A DNA stretch of 64,000 bases from Dendrobium chrysotoxum (GCA_019925795.1 CM034315.1:4340001-4404000); one strand, 5' to 3'; shown: positions 11,694 to 24,252, counted from the stretch's first letter. Translations and numbers: made by a program. The notes: generated from the sequence alone by a model not told the origin.

Positions 11694-12330
11694 ATGTGTG
11701 ATGGACCGGCTGATTTGATTATGAGAGAATTAAGAAGTTTCCTAATCAAGAGGGATCTGTTTAGGAAGGTTTTTAATCAAAGGGAATTAATTAGGAGATA
11801 TTTCCTAATTGAAGATTTAGGGGCTGATTTGGGAGTCAATTTAGAGGGAACTAATTAGGAAATATTTTCTAATTGAATAGGGTAGATTTGGGGGCTGATT
11901 TGGAGGAGATTAATTAGAAAATATTTCTTAATTGAATATTACAAATTTAGGGGCTGATTTGAGAGCTAATTTGGGAGGGAAATGATCAAGGAAGTGGGAG
12001 GAAATTGTGGGAGAGCTGTTTGGGTATTTACTGTTTATTGTTTGCTTTAAATAGGTGATTTTCTTAGGGTTAGGGATGTGTGTGGTTTGCTGAAATTAGA
12101 TTATTCTTAGGGTGATTGGGCTCTAGCCGGCGGCTAGAGATTTGAGAGAGCCGGATCTTCCTCTCCAATTGAAGATCCACTTGTATCTTATCTTTTCTTT
12201 CATAAAACTTCAATAAATAAAGTGTTCGTGTGTTTTATTTCTGATTTTTTTTGTTGATTTTTTTGAAATTGCTGAAATCAGATTTCAGCCAAGGCTTTTC
12301 ATAAGTTTCTGCAAGCACTTCCTATCAAAG

Positions 12331-12342
12331 TGGTATCAGAGC
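12331..12342 (+). other. Primer-binding site, initiator tRNA-Met
   Basis: TGGTATCAGAGC, three bases after the 5' LTR. A standard site for priming minus-strand DNA synthesis in plant LTR elements. Confidence 0.9.
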
Positions 12343-12792
12343 TGTTCGATCCGGGCACCCATGACTGGAAGAAAAGTAGAAGTATTGGATGGGGAGATCG
12401 GGCAATTGAAATCATATTGTGTAGAAAATATTTCAGATTTCAAAAAGTTATTTTGAGCAATCCATGAGAAGATCGATGAGAAGTTTGCCATAATGGTGGA
12501 GATGATGAGAAAGCTGCTTGAGTTCCAAATCAAAACGGGGTCGCCAAAGGCAAGGGGAGCTACCAGTGACCAAGGGAGTGGAGGAAACCTTAATTCGAGA
12601 AGAAGAGGGAATGATTAGGTGGAAATGTTGGGGGAAGAAGAGGGGATGTCACTTTTGGAGCCACTTCCAAGGAGAGGAAATGGTGAAGGAGTGGGACTTT
12701 TAGTGGAGTTGTAGAATTTGGAAGGAGAAAAAGATGGGGAGAAGATAGAAGCACCAGACATGATTCTACCACCCCTACAATAGTATCGAGGG

Positions 12793-13020
12793 GTGTTCCA
12801 GCAAGTTCAAGGGTTGAATTCTTCGTGGGAACGTGAGTATGTTATCATCTTGAAGGAAGGAATCCTACCTATCAGTGTTCGTATATACCGTCAGCCCCAA
12901 ATCCAGAATAAAGAGATTGAGAGATTAATTAAGGAGATGCTTGAGGCAGGGATCGTTCGACCTAGTGTCAGTCCATTTTTCAATATAGTGGTATTAGTCA
13001 AGTGCTTCAATAGCAATTTC
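12793..13020 (+). pseudogene. Gypsy reverse transcriptase N-terminal fragment
   Basis: The open frame contains the region preceding the RT core: a VRIYRQPQIQNKEIE block and KEMLEAGIVRPSVSPF, equivalent to the conserved IRPSxSPF segment of Ty3/gypsy RT. About two residues after the VVLVK motif it switches to unrelated 3'-terminal sequence. The catalytic core, RNase H and integrase are deleted. Confidence 0.85.
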
Positions 13021-13693
13021 GGCCGTTCCACCTTGAGGACAAGGTGGCACTTTAGGAGGAGAGTATTGATGGACCAGCTGATTTGATTATGAGGGAGTTA
13101 AGAAATTTCCTAATCAAGAGGGATCTGTTTAGGAAGGTTCTTAATCAAAGAGAATTAATTAGGAGATGTTTCCTAATTGAAGATTTGGGGGCTGATTTAG
13201 AGGGAACTGATTAGGAAATATTTTCTAATTGAATAGGGCGGATTTGGGGGTTGATTTGGTGGGGATTAATTAGAAAATATTTTCTAATTGAAGATGATAG
13301 ATTTAGGGGCTGATTTGAGAGCTGATTTGGAAGGGAAATAATCAATGAAATGGGAGGGAATTGGGGGAGGGCTTTTTGTGTATTTACTATTTATTGTTTG
13401 CTTTAAATATGTTATTTTCCTAGGGTTAGGGATGTATGTGGTTTGCTGAAATTAGATTGTTCTTAGGATGAATGGGCTCTAGCCGGCGGCTAGAGATTTG
13501 GGAGAGCCAGATCTTCCTCTCCAATTGAAGATCTACTTGTATCTTGTCTTTTCTTTCATAAAATTTTCAATTAAAAAAAAATGTTTGTGTGTTTTATTCC
13601 TGATTTTCTTGTCGTTGATTTTTCTGAAATTGCTGAAATCAGATTTCAGCGAAGACTTTTCCTAAATTTCTGCAAGCACTTCCTATCAGTGTG

Positions 13694-15692
13694 ATATGTA
13701 TTTGTCACACACCACAAGGTGCCAACCTATGGGTTCCCATGAGAGGCAATTTGAACAACTTCAATTCATATTATCTTAGGTCCACTTATCCTTTCTAATC
13801 ATTGACAATAATTTTACCATCATCATCATCATCATTAACCTATTCTTAACTTTTTGGGTTTGACTTTGCCAATTCCCATTCTCCATTTGTTTATGCTAAG
13901 TGTTGAATGAGGTACTATGCATATTTTTTGCAAATCATTTTAAATAACTTCTATCCATATTATCTTAGATCTACCCTTTCTCCTTCCTAATTCTCTGGCA
14001 CTAATTTCATCTATTGGTTTAATGTTACATTTTCTATTTACCGTTGCACATGTTCAAATCAACTTAGTTTATTTTCAATTATCTTATTTATCATAAATGT
14101 CACTCTAATTATTTTTTTAATATAAGCATTCTTTAATTTATTCTTTCCAGTTTTGCTTACTTATCCATCATAACATTGTCTTTTCTCTCATACTCAAGTT
14201 CTATATTAACATCTTTTTATATCCCAACACTTAGATTCATATAACATCATCCATGTAAGTATGGTTTTATTAAATTTTTTTTTAAGTCTCAATGATATCT
14301 TTTTATTACATAATACTTGCACTTATCTATTTTAACCTTCATGCTTTAACTCTTAAAATTATTTTTCATTTATATGTTCATTTTTTGTAATATGTCGAAG
14401 ATACTTAAAATCTATAACTCATAAATATCATTTTATTTTCTAATAATATTGATTGAAAATTATTAATATCTTACCCACTAAAGTTTCATATCATATAATC
14501 ACTATTTATTCCATCTTCTAAATATATTTTTTTATTATTCTAATTTTTCATTTATTTCAATGATATCTCAGCAATTAGTGCTAGTATTTGCAAAAAATAT
14601 ACATCAAGTCACCTCATTTTTATTATCTCTATAAACATGTGCATAACCAACATAAAAAAGATTTACACTCAATGCTGATTCTTAATATAATGATATTTAA
14701 TTATAACTTTTTTGGTCACTCCATACTTCTTTTGATACTAACCAGTAGTCTATCATACATATTTTTACATTCATTTTTTTCCTTTGTGAGAACTAAATTT
14801 ATTCTTATGGTAATCGATAATATGCTTTCTCTAAAAAAAAATTATATGAAGATCATTTCTTTTGTTTCTAATTTTTTTATTAATTAAATTAACATAAAAT
14901 TCATTTTTATTGTATTTCCTCTTGTCATGAATCCAAATTGATTCTCTGAAGCTGTAAAATTTTTCGATGCCTTTGCTCAATTACTCTCTCACATAGTTTT
15001 CATGTGTAACTCATAAGTTTCATTGATCATGATTCTATGTGTGTGTGTGTCCATATTACCATCAAGGCCTAATTGCAGTTTTATAAAATTTTTCTTTAAG
15101 TCTCAAAAACATCTTTTATAATTTATTGCGTATGAGATACTTCTCTTTTTTAATCACCCATTTTTTTTAAATAGAGAAGTCAACTTAAAAAAAAATTAAG
15201 CTGCACATCACCTTCACTGCACAACCTTAACCCCGGCATTTATGTCCTCATTATATCTTCATTATCCTCATTAATTTTTATAATTATTTATTATATCTAT
15301 GAAACTTGAACCTATCATACATTAGTATAAATTTATCTTCTAATGATATTTATTGATAATTGTAACACTACACCCTTTACGGTTTGTAGATTACACTAAT
15401 ATAAGTTGTTTAAATTGATCGTGAATAATAGGCTTAATATCTTATAACACTCAATAGAAATGAATAAAAATTAAGAATTCATAATGTCGATATGAAATAT
15501 TCAAAATAATGCTAAAGATGATTATCTAATCTCTCATCTTCATCTAAAAAAATCAAACACCAACACGTCACTTTGAATATTTTTTTAAGCATCTTCATAA
15601 TCATTATAAAAATGATATAAACTCAATATTGATTATTTATGTAATCCTATCACAATTCAAAATTCTTTTTTCACTCTACAGCTCATTTTAAT
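13694..15692. other. AT-rich intergenic DNA with traces of an old LINE
   Basis: No intact gene. Around 14930-14960 a CATGAATCCAAATTGATT block resembles the minus-strand RT block of the LINE at 19115-19135, suggesting an ancient, heavily decayed LINE on the minus strand. The 99-codon frame at 14588-14887 is Phe/Ile/Leu-rich, as expected from AT-rich DNA, and is not called. Confidence 0.4.
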
Positions 15693-15700
15693 ACTAGTAG

Positions 15701-17018
15701 CAGGGGCGGAGCCAGGATTTTTTTTATGTGAGGGCACAAATAATCAATACTAAAAAAACTCTCTACATTTTTCATCCGAGCTTCAGGCCGACATCGGCGG
15801 TTTAAAAAAAAAAAATTTGTTAGTCTTGTTAAGTAAGAAAATAAATTATATAATAAAAAAACTTACAATTAAAAATACATAATATTCATTTTTTACCTTG
15901 CATTACACCTAGAGTTTCTCCCTTCGAGTCTTCATACTTTAAAATCGTTATACTACGATCAGTTCATTGTCAATATTATTAAAAATATCATTTTCAATAT
16001 AAGTAAGAAAAGTGTTTGTTTGAAAATAAAATCATGTTGTGTAAAGTAATGTAAAGATTTTAGTTGTTTGAACAAAAATATTGTGACACAAAACCGAGTT
16101 GATTGAATGATCGAAATATATATAGCATGATTTTTAAATAATTATAACATAATATTTGAAATTTATTTAGAATATAGTTAGATTAATTAATTAATTGATA
16201 AGCTCAAAAAAGCTAAAACTATTATAAAAAGTTTTCGAGGAAGCTAGCCAAAGTATTGGTTCTTGGATGCTCTTCTTCAGCTTTCATACAACTGATATTC
16301 TTCTCACAGGTTTTAAAAAAATTAAAAAGCCAAAAAATAGGCACCAAAAAGCTATAGCAATGAATTGTAAACCTAAGGAGATAAAATGTGGAGGAGCAAT
16401 GAATTAGAACTGGTGCTTACACATCAGTTTGCATGAGGACTTCATACCCGAGATTAACCATGGCACGGAGGGAAGTCATGTCATTCTACTCAAGGTTCGG
16501 TATGTTCCTCTTGAGATCTTGGCTAGTGGTGGGAAGTCAAGTTACAAAACAGAAAGGACCCCCAAGGTAAAATGGAAGATAAAGATGTAACAAAGAAACC
16601 TGAAGAAGAATTGTAGAAGGATACAAGACTTTCTATTGCTGGAAAACTTGTCCCTGCCACAACAAAAAAAAGGGAAAAAAAGTTGAAGTCATAAATAGTG
16701 AAGATGGATAACAGATGCACATAAGGAGGATAACACCTACCGTTGAGTGACAGCTTTTACAAGGTCCGGCTTGAGGCGGCGGTCCACAAATTCCTCGAAC
16801 TTACGCACCTTCTCTTGTTGGGAAGCGATTTCGTCCATGGCACTCACCCATGAATGGGAGAATAGTGATTCAACGGTTGAGCAGCAGCGTGACAGCGGAG
16901 AAAGGTTTCGCCTATTCGCCATTTCGGCTTGCGGGTGAACGACGGCGGGCGAACGGCAACCTCCGGCCCTCCTGAGAGGCCAGTGGGGGCCCGTGCCCCC
17001 ACCTTGCCTCCGCCCCTG
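15701..17018. mobile_element. Non-autonomous hAT (Tip100-type ends) carrying host exons
   Basis: Starts CAGGGGCGGAGCCAGGATTT; the right end read on the minus strand starts CAGGGGCGGAGGCAAGGTGG. ACTAGTAG is duplicated exactly at 15693-15700 and 17019-17026, the 8 bp TSD of the hAT superfamily. At 1318 bp it encodes no transposase. Its right half carries two exons and an intervening intron of a UXT-like prefoldin gene on the minus strand (separate entry), so it is a gene-capturing (Pack-type) element. The left half is AT-rich and featureless. Confidence 0.92.
16413..16838 (-). pseudogene. Captured UXT/prefoldin-alpha-like gene fragment inside hAT
   Basis: Exon 1 (16838 down to ~16740) encodes MDEIASQQEKVRKFEEFV and continues to LVKAVTQR, ending at a GTAGGT donor. 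The second exon (~16523-16415) encodes QDLKRNIPNLE, a stop, then NDMTSLRAMVNLGYEVLMQ, ending at a GTAAGC donor. The order and spacing match the N-terminal helix and the SLRTMVNLG segment of plant UXT-type prefoldin-like proteins. A TAG replaces a Lys codon, so the copy is broken. Introns are retained, so capture was from DNA and not from a processed transcript. In intact relatives the product is a small coiled-coil co-chaperone. Confidence 0.75.
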
Positions 17019-17026
17019 ACTAGTAG

Positions 17027-17948
17027 TTCTCTATATTTCTCTTTAATAACCTCAACATATTTTTAACACATATTTCTATCTTAATGTGCAACAAATCATT
17101 CTTTTGGTATCGAATCATATGAGTTCTCATCAATAAAATTATATGAATATCTATTTTTATGTTCCTTATATTATTTTCATTAGTTATCTTAACTCAAATT
17201 ATTTTCATAGTAAATATTTTTGGCATGAAACTAAATTTGTTATTCAAAATGGACATTTTTTTACGTCTATGTTCCATTAATTTCTCATAGCTTCATTATA
17301 TGACTCATATGTTTGATTCTTTTATGGTAAGCAAAATTTTAAATTTCTTTCTTTGTTTTAAATATTAGTAATAAAGTTATTTTTCTATAATCATTAGGCA
17401 TCTTCTTTGTTTATAAAGTTTTGTTGAAAATATTGTTAGTCAAACCATTATAGCATCCCCCACAACTCACCAAATTTCGCCATCTTCTTTGCACATAAAG
17501 TTTTACTTTTATATTATTTTCTTGAAGCTAATTCTACTTCACCTTTTAAGCCTATATATAATATATCTGATAATTTTTTTATATATTTTTCGAACATTAT
17601 TTCTTTCTTAAAACTCTCATTTAAAAATTCCTCAAAATAGCATTTTCATGTTTCCTTTATTTTCTTATCTTTATACAAAATTTTATTATCTTTGCTTTTA
17701 ATGAATTTGTTTTTATCAGTCTTTAAATCTTTTATCTATTGACAGCTATTTTGTATATTTTCTTTTCTCCATTTTAAGTGGCAAGTCTATTCTATAAATC
17801 ATCAAAAGCTATTTGTTTGGCTCATTGCACTTTTTGCAAGACTTTGAGTTTTCAAATAATCATTATAACTATTAGTGTTATTGAATTTTTGCCACTCCTT
17901 GGGTGTATATATTTTTTTCTTCTCAATCATTTATACATCCTTGTTATG
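17027..17948. other. AT-rich DNA, no gene seen
   Basis: Continuation of the AT-rich block that the hAT element interrupted. Weak echoes of LINE-like sequence are present but nothing can be bounded. Confidence 0.5.
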
Positions 17949-17965
17949 CCACTAAATATCTTTAT

Positions 17966-20900
17966 ACAACACCAACAACATCAAGCCTTTGTCCCACTAC
18001 ATGGGGTCGGCTACATGAATCCTTTTTCTCTATTGTGTCATGTTAAAAGTCAAATTCTCGTTTAAATCTAATAAAGAAAGATCATTTCTAATATTTTTTA
18101 ACCAAGTCTTTTTAGGTCTACCTCTACCTTTCTTAACATGAGTCAAATATAATACCTCTACTTTCCTAACCGGGTCATCGGAAGGCCGCCGTTTTATGTG
18201 ACCAAACCATCTAAGGCGACTCTCTCTAATCTTATCTTCCACTGGAGCTACTCCAATCTTTTCACATATATACTCATTTCATATCCTATCTCTAAGGGTA
18301 AAGCCACTCATTCACCTGAGCATCCTCATCTCTACAACACTTAACTTAGTATTATGCTTCTCTTTTAATGGCCAACATTCGGCACCATAAAGCATTGCAG
18401 GTCTCACCATTATCTTATAGAATTTTTCCTTAAGTTTGAGGGGGACTTTTCTATCACACAACAAGCCCGATGCATTCCTCCACTTCAACCATCCAACTTG
18501 AATTCTGCTGATAATATCCCCATCTATTTTCTCATCACTCTGAACAATAGATCCAAGATATCTAAAACATGTACTCTTATTAATAACTTGATCGCCCAAA
18601 GTCACAAACCCCTCACCAGGTCTATTACTACTAAAATTACACTCCATATATTCCGTTTTAGATCTACTCAAACGAAAACCTTTAGACTCTAAAGTTGACC
18701 TCCATAATTCAAGTTTACCTTCAACTCCCTCTCTAGTCTTATCAATAAGAAGAATATCATTAGCAAAAAGCATACACCAAGGTACATCCTCTTGCAAATG
18801 TCTAGTGAGAACATCAATGACCAAAGCAAAAAGATATGGGCTTAAGGCTGATCCGTGATGTAACCCAACCAATTGGTCAAATCACCTTGTGTTTGAACAC
18901 AAGTAATAGCTCCTGCATACATATCTTTAATGATTTGAATATAAGCGTTATTAACTCCTGTCTTTTCAAGAACTCTCCATAGCACTTCTCTTAGAACTTT
19001 ATCAAATGCTTTCTCTAAATCAATAAATATCATATGTAGATCCTCCTTATTCTCTCTATATTTTTCCATCAAACCTCTCAATAAATGTATGGCTTCCATA
19101 ATAGACCTACTTGGCATGAATTCAAATTGATTTTGAGAAACATTAGTATCCCACCGCAACTTACGCTCCATAACTCGCTCCCATAGTTTTAGAGCATGAC
19201 ACATTAACTTAATTCCTCTATAATTCACACAATCTTGTGCATCACCTTTATTCTTAAAAATAGGATTAACACACTCATTCTCCACTTATCTGATATCTTT
19301 TTAGTCTTCAAAATAGTATTAAAAAGTTTAGTAAGCCAAGAAATTCCTTCATCTCCTAAGCATTTCCACACCTCTATTGGAATATCATCATGTCCAACAG
19401 CTTTTCCCCCATTCATTTTCTTTAAAGCCTCTCTGACTTCGGTTTTACTAATACGCCGATAAAAATAAAAATCTTTATTTTTATTTGGGGTGCTAAGGTC
19501 ACTAAAGTCAATCGTATTTTCACATTCTTCATTAAAAAGATTAGCAAAATATCTCATCCACCTTTGTTGAATATCATCTTCTAAGAAAAGTACTTTTTGA
19601 TCTTCATCCTTAATACACTTCACTTGAACTAAATCCTTACTACTCCTATCTCTTTATTTGGTTAACTTATACATATATCTTTCTCCCTCTTTAGTATCTA
19701 ATCTATTATATAAATCATTAAAAGCTAAACTCTTTGTATCGCATATTGCTTTTTTAGATTCCTTACATGCCTTTTTATATCTTTTCCTATTATCAAAATT
19801 TTTATATTTAAACCAATTATTATAGCAAATCTTCTTATTTTTTATATTTTCTTGCATATTTGGATTCCACCACTAACTATTTTTATTATTAGGAGCTTTT
19901 TCCTTTGATACTCCAAATACATCTTTGCAATAATCTTAATATCACTAGCCACTTTTTTTCACATAATATTAGCATCCTCATGCACAGACAAATTCTTAAG
20001 ATTTAAAATCTTACTCTCAAAAATTTTTTTTTTAATATTCTTTAAATGCCCCCATTTAATCCTAGAATAATATTTTACTTTATTTTTTATTGTTTACCCA
20101 TTTATCTTAAAGTCCAAAATTAATAATCGATGTTGGGTACATAAATTTTTACTCAGAATAACTTTAAAATCTTTGCAATCTAAACAATCTAATTTTCTTA
20201 TAAGAAATAATCAATCTGAGTTTTACTATATCCATTTTAATAAATGATGAGATGTTCATCTCTTTTCTTAAATAAGGTATTAACAATTAAAAAATTATAA
20301 ACTAAAGAAAAATCTAATATGGTCTTACCACCTTCATTTGTCATTCCAAACTCATGGCCATCATGAATGCTTTTAAAATCTACCTCTCTACTAATATGTC
20401 CATTTAAATCTCCTCCAATAAAAACTCTTTCTTCTAGAGGTATCTTTTGTATTAATTCTTCTAAGTCATTCAAAAATTTTAATTTTGACCTCATATCTAA
20501 ACCTACTTGAGGAGCATGAGCACTTATAATATTAACAATCTTAGCATCAACAACAATTTGTAAAGCTATAATTATATCTCCAATTCTATTAATTTTTATA
20601 ACATTATCCTTCAAACTCTTATATATAATCACACCTACACCATTTCTAGTACGACTCCTACTCGAATACCATAGTTTAAATCTTAAACTATCAATCTCCT
20701 TAGCCTTCTCTCCAATCCATTTAGTTTCTTGAATGCACATAATATTTATCTTCCTATGAATCATAATATCTAATAATTTCATTAATTTTCCTGTAAGGGA
20801 ACTTATATTACCTATATTCTAAGTTCATATCCTAATTCTAGTTTCACGGACTAGCTTCTTTGCCCACATTCATTCTTGATGTGGGAACCTTTGCCTATTT

Positions 20901-21109
20901 AACACTTCACCCGGGTGCCGATGCAGCGGCCCTTGCACACTTGTCACCGTATTCAGGCCATACAGCGCGTCGCTTGCAGGGGACCTCCTAGCATTAACAT
21001 AATTTTTTAAAGGATTCATGTCATAATTATTCGATAAGTTTTACAATGGCTGTCAACTACCTAATGCAACCCTCTACTTTTCTCATCCAGGACTTGGGAC
21101 CTGGCAATA
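17966..21109 (-). mobile_element. Structurally complete RTE-clade LINE, 3144 bp, 17 bp TSD
   Basis: CCACTAAATATCTTTAT is duplicated at 17949-17965 and 21110-21126, fixing both ends. Read on the minus strand it begins TATTGCCAGGTCCCAAGTCC. A ~320 bp 5' region is followed by an apurinic endonuclease domain (frame from 20782), then reverse transcriptase, then a C-terminal region, and the element ends in a TTG-type tail. Endonuclease-RT order, one long ORF and a microsatellite tail in place of poly(A) are RTE features. The 5' terminus is confirmed by the inverted copy at 7071-7166. The coding frame is broken in several places, so this copy is dead. Six related fragments lie elsewhere in the window. 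Confidence 0.95.
18030..20800 (-). pseudogene. RTE LINE polyprotein (endonuclease + reverse transcriptase), inactivated
   Basis: Frame pieces in order along the minus strand: 20782-20237 (endonuclease; IMCIQETKW near its start, ISAHAPQVG, FIGGDLNGHI), 19857-19654, 19623-19225 (GHDDIPIEVWK), 19285-18842 (NYRGIKLM, FEFMPSRSIMEAIH, FIDLEKAFDKV), 18872-18312 (RT core and AEMRMLR) and 18242-18030 ([17 protein letters not shown] to the end). Stops or frameshifts separate each pair. The RT catalytic box reads MLFANDILLID where active enzymes have (F/Y)ADD, so an Asp has become Asn. Endonuclease nicks target DNA and RT copies the RNA at the nick in active relatives. Confidence 0.92.
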
Positions 21110-21187
21110 CCACTAAATATCTTTATCAATATACTATATATATTTCTAAACTCTCCCAAAAGAGTGCATGATCAAAGTAATTCATAG

Positions 21188-21415
21188 ACTTCTTAGGTAT
21201 AAGTGTATAACAACAACAATAGTAAGATGCCTTTTATACTACTACGTGGGATTGAATACATGAATCATTTTGCTCCATTGTGTCCTATTAAGAGTCAAAT
21301 TCTCATTTAAATCTAATAAAAAAGTCATTTCAATACTTTCAAACCAAGGCTTTTTAGTTCTACATCTTCTTTTTTTATATAGGTCGAATTTAATACATTT
21401 ACTCTCCAATTCTTA
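21188..21415 (-). mobile_element. Old 5'-truncated RTE LINE 3' end
   Basis: On the minus strand this matches the last ~220 bp of the LINE family, from the RPKKTW/NIRND region to a TTG-rich tail at 21190-21205, but with many substitutions. No TSD could be read, consistent with age. Confidence 0.7.
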
Positions 21416-21690
21416 GAATTTTTCGGCATATCTATTTTAATCTCAGAATTTTTTAGTTGTCCAAATTTGTTTCTTAATTTATTAAGTTCTAAACTTTTTG
21501 GTTATTTTTGTCATCTCTCTAGTTTGCAATCAATGAAACTTGTGATGGGAAGCAAACTATAAGGGTGTTTTGGATTTTTCAATTTTAGAAATGCCCTAGA
21601 CCTCTTATACAGTGTAGAAAAAGCCTCTAGCAAACCAATGAAGGTATGAAGGAGGTGCTACATAGCTAGGGCCGTAACCCGACCATGCAG

Positions 21691-21789
21691 TTGTAAGGTG
21701 TTAAAGATGTTGTGAACAATCTCATTATATAATATAACAACACCAGCTTGTAAGGAGTTAAAGATGTTGTGAACAATCTCATTATATAT
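21691..21789. repeat. 57 bp tandem duplication, two copies
   Basis: The block TTGTAAGG(T/A)GTTAAAGATG through to ATCTCATTATATA occurs at 21691-21731 and 21749-21789 with a spacing of about 57 bp. Confidence 0.8.
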
Positions 21790-23011
21790 ATTATTTAAGT
21801 GGGAATAGGAGCTACATTAACTCATATCCTTTCACGATGAGCTTATACAAAACATGCTTACTTTGCATTAGTACGCTACTATATTTTTCTTACTACTTCT
21901 AGCATTGCAATCAATACTTGAGTAAACCATAAGATAACAAATACAAGATAGAACTATGCAACATTTAGATCAAACTAATAATGATGAAGCAATGAACAAG
22001 CTGTGAACAAGCACATTGCATTAGTACTATCACCTCTTAAATCTATCTATGGAAGGAATGAAAATGTGGAGTTTTGTGACTACAGCTATGTGCAACGTAA
22101 TGTTTTATTGTTGGAATTCAGTCACTAATACAGAATTTATTGAAAAGTTTACCAACTACCACCTGTTAATTTGCCTTGATGCCATTGAGCACTTACAATA
22201 GGCTTTATGAGAAGCTTTAGGTATTGAACTGGCCAAGAGTTTTAGATGATAGACGCGAGTTCTTATTCATATGTCTACAAAATAATTGCCAAAATTATTA
22301 AATTGGCATGATATAGAAATAAAGAACTTCACATACGCATATAAGTAAGAAGCCTTCTAGTAAACTCTAGCTGGCGGATGAGGAAGAGAACCAAAAGCCA
22401 CAGTTTGTTGTGGGAGAAGAATTGGATATCGCAGAGGAGAAGACTTGAGTCTAAAGGACAGGATGAGAGCCCAGAAGAAAACTCAACTCCAAATCCTAGC
22501 CACAGATTTCGGATGAGGGCAAAGAAGTGACAACCAAAAAGGAAATCCTAGAGGGAATAAGAAATAGAGATCTCTAGGGAGTGGAGAAGACAGAGCCTAG
22601 AGGAACCGACAACGAGGCTTAAGCTTAAGTGGGTTGAATGTGATTTTAGCTCTTCCTCCCCTTTCTCCTTAAGCGGAGATAAGCTATGCGTAGCTTAACC
22701 CAGCTTATGAAAATGCACAAAATTATGTTTGGCTTAGAAGCCAAGCTTAGGCTAACTTAAGTTGGTTAGTAAGCCTGAACCAAACAGCTCCATGTTCTCT
22801 CAAATTGTTCATGATTTTTTGTTTTCATGATAATTCTAGGAAATAAGATTTATGCGTTCTTGATTTTGTTAGAGATTGTTGACTTAATGGATTGGATAAA
22901 CAACATAGCGGTGCTATATTGATCTCATTCTAAACTAATGCAGCATCTATTTAGTTATCTTGAAAATTTTGAATCATTTTAAGTGTTTGTCCTGTTATTT
23001 TTTTGCACTCA
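21790..23011. other. Intergenic DNA, no gene seen; possible MITE end
   Basis: No coding region supported. About 22620-22795 ends in CTGAACCAAACAGCTCC, the style of a MITE right terminus (GGAGCTGTTTGGTTCAG inverted), but the matching left terminus was not found. Confidence 0.4.
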
Positions 23012-23395
23012 TTAAGTGTTGCAGAGATGAGGATGCTCTGGTGGATGAGTGGCTTTACCCTTAGAGATAGGATACAAAATGAGCAGATACGTGAAAAGGT
23101 TGGAGTTGCTCCAGTGGAAGATAAGATTAGACAGAGTTGCCTTAGATGGTTTGGTCACATAAAATGGCGGCCTTCCGATGACCCGGTTAGAAAAGTAGAG
23201 GTATTAGATTTGACTTATGTTAGGAAAGGTAGAAGTAGACCTAAAAAAACTTGGTTAGAAAATATTAGAAATGACATTTCTTTATTAGATTTAAACGAGA
23301 ATTTGACTTATAACAGGACACAATGGAGAAAAAGGATTCATGTAGCCGACCCCACGTAGTAGGACAAAGGCTTGATGTTGTTGTTGTTATTGTTG
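23012..23395 (+). mobile_element. 5'-truncated RTE LINE 3' end with open reading frame
   Basis: Begins within the AEMRML block and runs through the LINE C-terminus to a (TTG)n tail. The frame is uninterrupted from 23003 to 23359 (118 codons), unlike all other copies here, so it is probably a young insertion. No convincing TSD was found. It contains no catalytic domain and is not a gene. Confidence 0.85.
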
Positions 23396-24249
23396 TAAGT
23401 TTGTTTTTAAAGTCAAGTTTCAAAATAATTAAATTTGCTTCTCTAATTTGTTGCAGATATATAAACTCTAATGTGAAAAAAATGTTGTTGATCATGGCTT
23501 GTGTGACTCATGACTCTGATTCTTCAAGCATTTGGCTGAGCTCAGCTTTGCTCTAATTGCTGTCAGTACAAAGGTGCAGATCTTGGTTTCTAGGATTGAT
23601 AACATTTAGCAGTTGGAAGAAATTGTTCAGTGGTACAGATCGTCTGCCTGAAATATTCTCTCTTCTGAATGTTGTAAGGTAAAATCCAATGTAGAAATGT
23701 CATCTGTAGCATTTTATATTTTCTCCCACCATTAGTGGTCATGGATTTGCTACTAAGCAGTATTAGGTGTTCTTCTCTTTCCCTTGAAAAGGGAGATGGA
23801 TAAGTTTGCTGCACCTGCAGAACATCTCTGGTAGAATTTGATTTTTAATCTTCAGAAAATATTTAGATAGTGGTAGCAGTAGTATTTCTGGCCTTAAGTG
23901 TCTGCACCTTTGCCATTTTGTTGAAAAATAAAGTAGTGATCAATCTTTTTTGTGTGTTGTTTGTTATCTTTAAGCTATGAAGCCTTAACAAAATTATAAT
24001 ATACGACTAATCAATCATCTTTTAAATAATAAATATCCATTTTCATTTCAAAGATAATGCTGAATTTCTTTTTGGTTAAGAACAAATATAATCTTTCATG
24101 TTTCTTAAGGCTTGTAAGCAAATTAATTTCCTTGATGAAGACTACATATTTATTTATGTAAAATTTATGTATATTTGTTTATTTAAAAAATTAAGTAATT
24201 TTGAACAAATTTTTTAAGAATTCCACATGCAAATGAATAAATTTGAGCT
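23396..24249. other. Intergenic DNA, no gene seen
   Basis: Short open frames on both strands at 23265-23814 have no recognisable domains. Confidence 0.5.
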
Positions 24250-24252
24250 TTA

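Larger units (their letters stand above)
11699..13688 (+). mobile_element. Gypsy LTR retrotransposon with large internal deletion
   Basis: LTRs lie at 11699-12327 and 13067-13688. Both start TGATGGACC and end TTCCTATCA and are near-identical over most of their length. The primer-binding site TGGTATCAGAGC (12331-12342) complements initiator tRNA-Met. A polypurine run TTTAGGAGGAGAGTAT lies just before the 3' LTR. Flanks ATGTG (11694-11698) and GTGTG (13689-13693) look like a 5 bp TSD with one change. Only 739 bp of interior remains: a gag-leader piece, then a few codons of reverse transcriptase joined directly to the 3' end, so it depends on helper proteins. Its R region (GGCTCTAGCCGGCGGCTAGAG, then GATTTGGGAGAG) resembles that of the solo LTRs at 51486 and 53872. 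Confidence 0.92.
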
